Origin: Janthinobacterium sp. Marseille
Lineage (GTDB): Bacteria > Pseudomonadota > Gammaproteobacteria > Burkholderiales > Burkholderiaceae_D
Assembly: GCF_000013625.1 (NCBI RefSeq)
Contig: NC_009659.1
Location: 2,604,001-2,668,000 of the forward strand
Reading direction: 5' to 3'
Length of the DNA stretch: 64,000 nt
The notes under the pieces are model-generated. The model was not told the DNA's origin. It saw only the letters and a program-made list of their open reading frames with translations, and did not search any database. Numbering within the stretch: the first letter of the stretch is position 1; each line of letters begins with the position of its first letter. Below are positions 57,119-64,000 of the stretch, piece after piece. Position numbers and translations under genes: made by a program.

Positions 57119-58480
57119 TTATTCAGGCTCACGGGTCGCCTGCTTTTGCGTTTCAATCGGAATAAACAAACGTGCCGCACCGCGCTGTATCAGCAATGCC
57201 GCTGCACCATCAGCCACCCCGACTTCGTCGGCCAGGCCCTGGATCGTACTAACCGTGCGGCCATTGACCGCCATGATCACATCACCGACTTTCACACCGG
57301 CACGCGCGGCTGCGGCATTGATACGCTGCACCAGCAAACCGCCATCTATCCGTAACACCAATTGTTCTTGCGGAAACAAAGGACGCACCACCAATCCCAG
57401 CGGCGTCGCCAGTTCCGGCTCTATCTTCGGTGCCGGGAGTGCATCGAAGCGATCCGGTACAACTGTCAACAAGAGTGCTTTTTTCTCGCGCCATACTTTT
57501 AAAACGGTTTCTTCACCCGGCGCCGAATCGGCGATAAAGATCAGGGCATCGGCAGATTGCAGTACTTCATTGCCCTTGACCTGCAAGATCACATCGCCGG
57601 ATTTCAAGCCGGCGCGATCCGCCGCCGCTCCCCGCTCAACGTAGCTGACGAGGGCACCGGCAGGTCGCGGCAAATGGAAGGATTCCGCCAGCGGCTGGCT
57701 GACTTCCTGCACGCTGACGCCGATGCGGCCGCGCGTGACCGCTCCCTTGTCCTGCAACTGTTCCTTGATACGCATCGCGGCATCAATCGGTATCGCAAAA
57801 GACAAGCCCTGGTAACCACCGCTATTGCTATAGATGCGTGAATTAATGCCGATGACTTCACCATACTGATTGAACAACGGACCGCCGGAATTACCCGGAT
57901 TGACCGGCACATCGGTTTGCAGGAAGGGAATGTAATCAGCACCGGGCAGGATGCGGCGTGTGGCGCTGATGATGCCGGCGGTAGCCGAGTTACTGAAACC
58001 AAAAGGTGAGCCTATCGCCAGCGCCCAGTCACCGACTTCCACTTTATTCGGATTGCCTATACGCACCGTGGGCAAGCCTTGCGCATCTATTTTCAGCAAG
58101 GCGACGTCGGCCACCGCATCGCTACCGATCAGGCGCGCCTTGAATTCCCGGCGATCCGGCAGCTTGACGCTGATTTGCGTACCGCGTGCCACCACATGTG
58201 CATTCGTCAGGATGTAGCCATCCGTGCTGACGATAAAGCCCGAACCCAGGCTCGCTTCTTCATTTGCATTTTGCGGTGAACGCAGTCGTTGCGCCTGGTC
58301 CCGTGCCACACCGATATTCACCACGGCCGGACCATAGGTCCTGGCCAGCGCGGAAAAATCCGGCGCACTCCACAAGGCGCCGTTCTGCATCCCGCCACAA
58401 GCACCGAGCAAGGAAGCCGATAGCAGGACGAGTACGAAGCCGGCCTTGCGCAGGGCAATCATCAAACGGTCACCAGACAT
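57119..58480 (-). CDS. HtrA/Deg-type serine protease lipoprotein with two PDZ domains
   Basis: 453 residues. Lipobox SLLGAC with the acylated Cys at 28. Trypsin-like domain with complete triad: His95 (LTNAHVV), Asp125 (ADVALLKID), Ser198 (NPGNSGGPLF). Two PDZ domains follow (about 250-340, DRAGLKSGDVILQVKG; and 370-450, ARAGVKVGDVIMAVNGR). It should act in the periplasm attached to a membrane, degrading or trimming exported proteins. Its start is 3 bp after the TonB-like gene stop, so it is in one transcript with it. In this cluster its substrate could be the giant haemagglutinins. Confidence 0.92.
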   Translation of the reverse strand: MSGDRLMIALRKAGFVLVLLSASLLGACGGMQNGALWSAPDFSALARTYGPAVVNIGVARDQAQRLRSPQNANEEASLGSGFIVSTDGYILTNAHVVARGTQISVKLPDRREFKARLIGSDAVADVALLKIDAQGLPTVRIGNPNKVEVGDWALAIGSPFGFSNSATAGIISATRRILPGADYIPFLQTDVPVNPGNSGGPLFNQYGEVIGINSRIYSNSGGYQGLSFAIPIDAAMRIKEQLQDKGAVTRGRIGVSVQEVSQPLAESFHLPRPAGALVSYVERGAAADRAGLKSGDVILQVKGNEVLQSADALIFIADSAPGEETVLKVWREKKALLLTVVPDRFDALPAPKIEPELATPLGLVVRPLFPQEQLVLRIDGGLLVQRINAAAARAGVKVGDVIMAVNGRTVSTIQGLADEVGVADGAAALLIQRGAARLFIPIETQKQATREPE

Positions 58481-58483
58481 GCA

Positions 58484-58987
58484 TCAGGTTTTTGCCGCGA
58501 AACTCAGGCTCAGCTGCAATACCATCGGCTGGCGCATATCCCGTGGTGGCGGTTCGGACAGCGATTGCGTCATCATCAAGGAACGCAAATCCGCATCTGC
58601 CTGGGCCTGTCCCAGGGAAGCGAATTCAGTACGCGAAATCTTGCCATCCGGTGCCACCCATACCTTTACCACCAATGGTGGCGGCAAAGGCTGGCCTTCT
58701 TTCAGCAAACGTTCCTGCATCCAGCCATGCAGGCGCACCACGGTATCGTTGGCCGGATCACTAAGCCATGCTTCCAGTTGGTTGCCTGCCATCTGCGCGT
58801 AACTGATCCAGTGCTGCGGTACGCTTTGCGCCATCGCGGTTTGCACCATCACCGGTGCCGACGAAACCGTCAAACCCACACCCAGCACACCCATCATTTT
58901 CAGGGCACGATTCCATGTGCGCTTGATGACACCCTGTGTTGCCTGCTCTTGCATGTTCTTCCCATTCATATCAATTCCCGTTTCCAT
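58484..58987 (-). CDS. Exported TonB C-terminal-like protein
   Basis: 167 residues from the ATG at 58987; an ATG at residue 7 is also possible. A hydrophobic segment (30-50) ends in APVMVQTAMA, giving a likely cleavage at residue 53. The rest (80-163) resembles the TonB/TolA C-terminal domain: RLHGWMQERLLKEGQPLPPPL, VVKVWVAPDGKISRTEF, DLRSLMMTQSL. There is no proline-rich spanner, so it is not a classical TonB. It is a relative of the second domain of the STN protein in the same cluster. Confidence 0.7.
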   Translation of the reverse strand: METGIDMNGKNMQEQATQGVIKRTWNRALKMMGVLGVGLTVSSAPVMVQTAMAQSVPQHWISYAQMAGNQLEAWLSDPANDTVVRLHGWMQERLLKEGQPLPPPLVVKVWVAPDGKISRTEFASLGQAQADADLRSLMMTQSLSEPPPRDMRQPMVLQLSLSFAAKT

Positions 58988-59015
58988 GGCTACCCTGCTT
59001 ATTTAATTTCGATAT

Positions 59016-59747
59016 TCAGCCGCAAATGATCCCGACCGATAGCGTCGCCGCGCGCGCTGCCGGTGATTGCGTTGCCCCCAGTTGTGCGGCATCGCTTTCC
59101 GCAAAAGGAATCCCGCCATCACGCAGGAATTGCTTGATCTGCGTCACACCAACCGCGCGTACCACGCTGGCACCGGTAGGCACACCCGCTGCCGCGGCCC
59201 GGCTCAACATGGTGCTGGCCACCGCGCCATGACTGGCCGAACCGGAAGCCACGCGTGCCACCACCACGCCCAGCACCAGGCCGGCGCCGCCAATCACCGC
59301 ACTGCCGCTGGCTCCCGGCTTCACACCTGATAACAACTGCATGCCGTCTTCACCCGGCACCGTGATCGCATTGCTGACCAGGGTGGCGCGTCCGGGCAAA
59401 CGCTGCAGCACGCTGTATGCTTCGGAAAACACGCCGACACTGCTGCCGCTGCGTGCTTCGGTCTGCGCCAGCGTGGCAGTCAAATAAGGTTTAAGCGAAG
59501 TGCGCAAGACCGCCAGGTCCAGCCCGGCATTCGCCAGGACCAGCTTTACTTCGACCACGCGACCATCCTTGACCGCATAAATCGTGCTGCAGCTCCCGAC
59601 CGCATGATGCGCAGTCAATACATCGCCGGCCGCATTCAGGAATACGCCGCTGGCATGGGTATCCAGCCCCGTGCGGGGCGGCAAGTCCGGCGCGGCCTGC
59701 ACTACCAGCGGCAGGCATGCCAACGCCAAAAAGAGCCGATGCATCAT
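59016..59747 (-). CDS. Exported trypsin-like serine protease
   Basis: 243 residues with signal peptide (cut near residue 19). Trypsin-fold motifs: TAHHAV with His48, LDLAVLRT with Asp78, and GASGSAV with Ser147, so the catalytic triad looks intact. There is no PDZ domain. GGGAG precedes the ATG by seven bases. It lies between the giant haemagglutinin (161 bp upstream) and the TonB-like gene, and probably works on the exported protein. Confidence 0.8.
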   Translation of the reverse strand: MMHRLFLALACLPLVVQAAPDLPPRTGLDTHASGVFLNAAGDVLTAHHAVGSCSTIYAVKDGRVVEVKLVLANAGLDLAVLRTSLKPYLTATLAQTEARSGSSVGVFSEAYSVLQRLPGRATLVSNAITVPGEDGMQLLSGVKPGASGSAVIGGAGLVLGVVVARVASGSASHGAVASTMLSRAAAAGVPTGASVVRAVGVTQIKQFLRDGGIPFAESDAAQLGATQSPAARAATLSVGIICG

Positions 59748-59908
59748 GCACGGCTCCCGCTGGCGACCATCTTTCGCATTAACTTCTTCATATCCTTCTT
59801 TCCCCGGTCATCCCCACCCTTGCGCATAAGGCAGGGCTGACCATAAGCAAGACGGAAATCGCGCGCTTCAAGTGACGTTTGTCACGAAAATGTCATAAAT
59901 CTATTGCC

Positions 59909-62900
59909 TTATTTTTTCAAACGACGCTGCTCCACCTCCGTCAGGCGTGCCATTTGGGCCGGGTCCAGATTGCCCTGGCCCAATACCTGGAAGGCACTAC
60001 CCTTGTCGTAAGCGGCACCACGTTGCGCGCCGCCGGCCGGAGCCGATGACGGCTGATCCGCGGCACCACCCTCAGGTACATCATTGCCAAAGCCGAGCAC
60101 CCGCACCGTAAAGACCGACGGCAGGTTCTTGCGTGCTTCGCTGCGGTCACGTGCCATCACATCCTGTGCCGCCGCTGCCGCCGAGCTGGCCGCCGCACTG
60201 GCATTGGTCAAGGCACCAACGTTGACGGATGCAATCATCGGGATACCGGTCGCCTCACCCGCCACCTTGATGTTGGCGGCATTCACCACTTGCAGCGCGA
60301 AGATGTTGACGTTGCCCGAAACCCGGATACCCGCTTCGCCGGCATCGATGGTGCCCAGCGGTGCGATCAGGTCGACGTTACCGGCTGCCGCTTCCGGTAC
60401 CGGGCTCAGGGTGGCAATACCGGCACCAGAGCTCGGCACTTGCGGCGACAGGGTCACATTGCCCCACTGGTCGTAGACGCGTTTAGGCGGCGTGTACAGG
60501 ACAGTCGTTTTGGAACCGCGGCCGGCATTGATGTCACCCTGTTCCGACCAGGCAAAGATATCGCCACCAAAGGTGGTCATCACGCGCGACAGGCCAAGCA
60601 ACAGGCTCTGTTCACTGAAGATCTGGATATCGCCCCTGCCTTGTGTGACGACACCCGCAGTTGCAGCAGGTACTTCACCCTGCACGCCGACCACGATCTG
60701 GCCGCCCGGCGCCATCAACTGGATATTGCCGCCGAAGTTGGTGTGTACACCGGCATTACCGAACATCGTGATGTCACCGCTGCGTACTATCGTGTCACCG
60801 TTGGTATCGCGATCAGGGAACAGCGTCGCGATCATGTCGCGGCTGCGCAAGAAGGAGTTATAGCGACGGCTGTCCGGATTGTTGTACTCACGACCGCCTT
60901 CACGCAGTTCAGCGTAATACACATTACGCAGGAAGATGCGTTGCTGTTCCGGTGCCAGAGCATTGAAATAAGCCAGTGCATCTGCCGTCGTACCGCTAAA
61001 GCCGTAACGCTCTTTCAACCATGTCGCCAGCTCGGACTCATAAGTCTTCGCCACTTTCCCCGCTTGTCCGGCCAAAGCTGAATTCGGATCTGCCAGGTTG
61101 GCCGGATCAAGATAAAGTTTGGTAATCGCGCTGAAGTCCGGCCCATTGATACCACCACCGGCCATCATCGCAATATCGGCACCCGGACGGTTATCACCTT
61201 GCACCAAACCACCGAGGCTGACGACACTGGCTTTGGCGTCTTGTGTCAGGTTGCGTCCGGCGCTCAGTTCCAGTGTGCCGGGACCGGCCACCTGGATGTT
61301 CGCGTAGAGGATGTCGCGTCCGGCGTGTACCAGCGAGATATCGTTGTCGTTGTTGTGCACGAACAGGCTGTTGGTGTTAACCACATCGCGTCCGGCCTGG
61401 ATGCGGGCAGCAGTCGCGCCGCGATACCAGGTCCGGATAGTGCGACCTATACCCGTCATGTCTTGCCTTACACCGCTATTCACGCCGATCACGTCACCGT
61501 TGACGGCATAGAACAATGCGGCGGAACTATCACCGGCATGCAAGGCGCTTGCGCCCAGCGTATCCGGACCGAAAGCGAATAAGGGGAAGTAATGCTGTTT
61601 GCCCAGAATAGCGTCACCGCTAAACTGATCATTACTCGTCATTCCACCATCCATGCTCAGGTTGGAAACCGCGATGCGTCCCTGTGCATTGAAACCGACA
61701 AATGCCGGATTGAACGGGGTCGGCAAAGGTGTATCGGAGCCCGACATGGCGATCGGATAGCCACCGCCATAGATGGAATTACCGGCGAGGAATTCGAGCG
61801 CACCGCTGGCCGAAGGAGCAAGCACCAGATACTTATTGGTATCGGTACCCGAAGAGCCTGGTGCCGCAGAGAAACCGTAATACAGGTTGCCGTTGGCCGC
61901 AGTCGCACGCAGGATGGACGGATACGTAATCACCATATCGCCGACATTGGCATTACCCGTGCTGGAGCCGCGATTCACAATGTCGGTACCCGGCGTCAGG
62001 TTGCCACCGGCAGCAAACAGATTGATCGCCGTATGCTTGTCCCATAGCGAGAACCAGCTTTGGCCACCACCCAGGTAGTTCGTACCATTCGCTGTATAAG
62101 GTGAGCTATTCACCGTAAATGTACGGCCCGGATCAGCGACCGTTGCCAGTACCAGATCACCCAGCGTATCCAGATAAATCGCTGTGTCACCCGGCACCAG
62201 TGTGATACCGCCGCTGCCGCTGGCAACCGTAGCTGTGAACGGATCTATGGTGCGGACGTCAGCTGCGTCACCATCGAAACCACGGAACTGCGCCAGCAAT
62301 TGACGGTAGCGTGGCTTGATGTCACCGATTGCAGTCGCTGCTACCGAAGTCGTGCCACGCAAGTTGATCAGGGCGCCGTTCAGGTCATGGTTCTGCACAT
62401 TGGCACCACCACTGCCAAATTGCGTTGCATCAAAATCCGGATTGAGTACACCACCCAAGCGTATGTGCAAGTCACCGCCACCGGTCAGTACCAGCTTACC
62501 GTCAGCATCGACGCGACCAGTGCTGCCTACCGCCGCGACCAGGGCCTGGCTGCGCGGGTAATTCTGCAGGGTATTGCCGGCGCCGCGGCGCGCCGTTACA
62601 CCTGCATCGCCACCTGCTTCAATATTCAGGTTACCGCCACCCAGGGTACCCAGTCCGGTGAAGCCAACCAGGTAAGGTTCCTGATACTCGGTTGCCCACA
62701 CAGTCGCCAGTGGCACTGCATAAGCACCGAAATTGATCCACCATGCAGTCGGTACGGCCTCACCTGCAGCGGAAGTACTGCCAGTACCCTGCCGCCACAA
62801 CCAGTTGCCGACGCTGGCACTTGGGACATTCGGCCGTTCCGGCCACGTGAAGGTACCCCATACATCGCCGGTGATGTCCTTGCCGACAGAAATGCTCAGG

Positions 62901-64000
62901 TTGCCGCCCTGCTCCGGATACCACGCCTGGTAAGCCGCCAGTGCTGCGCTGTAATCATTGCTTTGCGCACCGAGCAGGGTATTGTTGGTATGCAGGCCGC
63001 GCGGCTGATTGAACAGATCGACACCATTGCTGTCGAGTATGGTCGCCGAAGGTGTACCAGCGGTGTAGACGCCGTACGCCGATTGCATGCGGAAATCACC
63101 GGCTGCCGTCATGCCGATGTCACCGGTACCGGTACGCAGCACGCTGAACATAGGCGAGAGCAATGTATGCAGCGTGACGTCCCGCACCGGATTAATGGTC
63201 AATACGCACATGCCCGGGCTATCACAGATACCCAGTTCAACATATAAAGGATCTACTGGTGTGCCTTCTTCAAAGCCGGACGGAACAGCGTCAGGCCCCC
63301 AGGTGTATGACTTGCGCGCCGGATCGATGCCACACATCTCCGGTAAAACATCACAGAGCCACGTATCATCAACGCCGACAGGAGTACCAGGCACATAGCC
63401 CATACCCCATGGATCCTGATCCGTCCAGACAAAACCAGTACCGCCCGGCTTCACCTCTACGCGCGTCATCGCATGGGTATCAGCCAAAATAATGGAGCCT
63501 TTGGCAGCCGAATCAACTGCACGCCGGTCGGCTGACGCCATATCCGCGCCTGCCGTCAGCTGCAAACTCCAGCTGCTTGCACCCTTACCCAACATAGGTG
63601 CCAGCGCCCAGTTGGCGCCTTGTACGCCATTCACTTCGGGACGCAGGTTAATCGCTTTGTCATCGAGCAGCTCAACCCTGGTCATCGCCGGGATCAAGGC
63701 ACCACGCGCCAGCGTGATGGCGCTGCTGGCCGCCATCGCGACCGGCAACTTGTAGCCTTTCGGCCATACCAGGGCAGCCACGTCTGCGCTGCTGCGCAAG
63801 GCTGTACCAGCCCCCAGCTTCATACCGCTGCTCAGCGTGACGTCGCTCGCCATCACAGTACCAGCCGCCCAGGCTATGCTGCCATTGGCGTTGTATACAT
63901 TTGCCGCCAGCACGGTACCTGCACGCAGCGTGTGGTCAGCAGTCAACGTTACATCGACCGGCAAGACAGTGCCGCCAGGCAAACTCAAACCTGCTGCGTG
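59909..64000 (-). CDS. Second giant filamentous-haemagglutinin-family protein, C-terminal part (cut by right edge)
   Basis: The frame is open to the right edge, giving at least 1363 residues of C-terminal sequence. It is beta-helical and repetitive and includes two Cys pairs (near 63205-63225 and 63335-63360, CX5C and CX6C). The DUF3739 region is present (QRIFLRNVYYAELREGGREYNNP), and the last 100 residues (GALTNASAAASS, RDRSEARKNLPSVFTVRVLGFGN, LGQGNLDPAQM) match those of the giant protein at 43148. The signal peptide and TPS domain must lie beyond the window. It is upstream of, and in the same direction as, the proteases and the sigma/FecR genes. Confidence 0.9.
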   Translation of the reverse strand, partial: HAAGLSLPGGTVLPVDVTLTADHTLRAGTVLAANVYNANGSIAWAAGTVMASDVTLSSGMKLGAGTALRSSADVAALVWPKGYKLPVAMAASSAITLARGALIPAMTRVELLDDKAINLRPEVNGVQGANWALAPMLGKGASSWSLQLTAGADMASADRRAVDSAAKGSIILADTHAMTRVEVKPGGTGFVWTDQDPWGMGYVPGTPVGVDDTWLCDVLPEMCGIDPARKSYTWGPDAVPSGFEEGTPVDPLYVELGICDSPGMCVLTINPVRDVTLHTLLSPMFSVLRTGTGDIGMTAAGDFRMQSAYGVYTAGTPSATILDSNGVDLFNQPRGLHTNNTLLGAQSNDYSAALAAYQAWYPEQGGNLSISVGKDITGDVWGTFTWPERPNVPSASVGNWLWRQGTGSTSAAGEAVPTAWWINFGAYAVPLATVWATEYQEPYLVGFTGLGTLGGGNLNIEAGGDAGVTARRGAGNTLQNYPRSQALVAAVGSTGRVDADGKLVLTGGGDLHIRLGGVLNPDFDATQFGSGGANVQNHDLNGALINLRGTTSVAATAIGDIKPRYRQLLAQFRGFDGDAADVRTIDPFTATVASGSGGITLVPGDTAIYLDTLGDLVLATVADPGRTFTVNSSPYTANGTNYLGGGQSWFSLWDKHTAINLFAAGGNLTPGTDIVNRGSSTGNANVGDMVITYPSILRATAANGNLYYGFSAAPGSSGTDTNKYLVLAPSASGALEFLAGNSIYGGGYPIAMSGSDTPLPTPFNPAFVGFNAQGRIAVSNLSMDGGMTSNDQFSGDAILGKQHYFPLFAFGPDTLGASALHAGDSSAALFYAVNGDVIGVNSGVRQDMTGIGRTIRTWYRGATAARIQAGRDVVNTNSLFVHNNDNDISLVHAGRDILYANIQVAGPGTLELSAGRNLTQDAKASVVSLGGLVQGDNRPGADIAMMAGGGINGPDFSAITKLYLDPANLADPNSALAGQAGKVAKTYESELATWLKERYGFSGTTADALAYFNALAPEQQRIFLRNVYYAELREGGREYNNPDSRRYNSFLRSRDMIATLFPDRDTNGDTIVRSGDITMFGNAGVHTNFGGNIQLMAPGGQIVVGVQGEVPAATAGVVTQGRGDIQIFSEQSLLLGLSRVMTTFGGDIFAWSEQGDINAGRGSKTTVLYTPPKRVYDQWGNVTLSPQVPSSGAGIATLSPVPEAAAGNVDLIAPLGTIDAGEAGIRVSGNVNIFALQVVNAANIKVAGEATGIPMIASVNVGALTNASAAASSAAAAAQDVMARDRSEARKNLPSVFTVRVLGFGNDVPEGGAADQPSSAPAGGAQRGAAYDKGSAFQVLGQGNLDPAQMARLTEVEQRRLKK

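Overview
The window reads as a chromosomal segment of a Gram-negative betaproteobacterium, most likely Oxalobacteraceae (Herminiimonas/Janthinobacterium-like). This is inferred from the dnaX-ybaB-recR and ribB-ribH-nusB gene orders, a formyl-CoA transferase very close to the Oxalobacter type, the MdtA/MdtC-type efflux pair and the giant DUF3739-type haemagglutinins. No species assignment was computed.

Left part, 1-25000: mostly housekeeping. It holds the end of a CaiB/BaiF CoA-transferase, an HD-type hydrolase, the dnaX-ybaB-recR operon, aidB, an RND efflux pair with a divergent MarR regulator, the 4.5S SRP RNA gene (ffs), ubiD, a lytic transglycosylase with a long leader, and the ribB-ribH-nusB-aminotransferase group. 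These are followed by a LysR/dehalogenase-like hydrolase/leuC-leuD catabolic-looking unit and a PhnD-like binding protein paired with a GGDEF-EAL enzyme. dnaX carries nine adenines in a row followed at once by a UGA in the -1 frame, a strong candidate for programmed slippage that would make the short gamma form.

Middle, 25000-43100: accessory metabolism and regulation. Two formyl-CoA:oxalate CoA-transferase homologues flank a GlxA-type regulator. A Fur-box-preceded FecI-FecR-TonB receptor unit follows, then a metal-type two-component system facing a DUF4148 gene across a perfect palindrome, a GtrB-like glycosyltransferase, and an autotransporter flanked by two related AraC regulators, one of which has only the DNA-binding half.

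Right part, 43148-64000: one block of eight minus-strand genes. In transcription order it encodes the C-terminal part of a giant filamentous haemagglutinin (running off the right edge), a trypsin-like protease, a TonB-C-like periplasmic protein, an HtrA-type lipoprotein protease, an STN-TonB_C fusion protein, an ECF sigma factor, a FecR-type anti-sigma and a second giant haemagglutinin of 3763 residues. No TonB receptor and no TpsB transporter is seen. It looks like a surface-signalling system rewired to control giant exoproteins and is the most unusual feature of the window.
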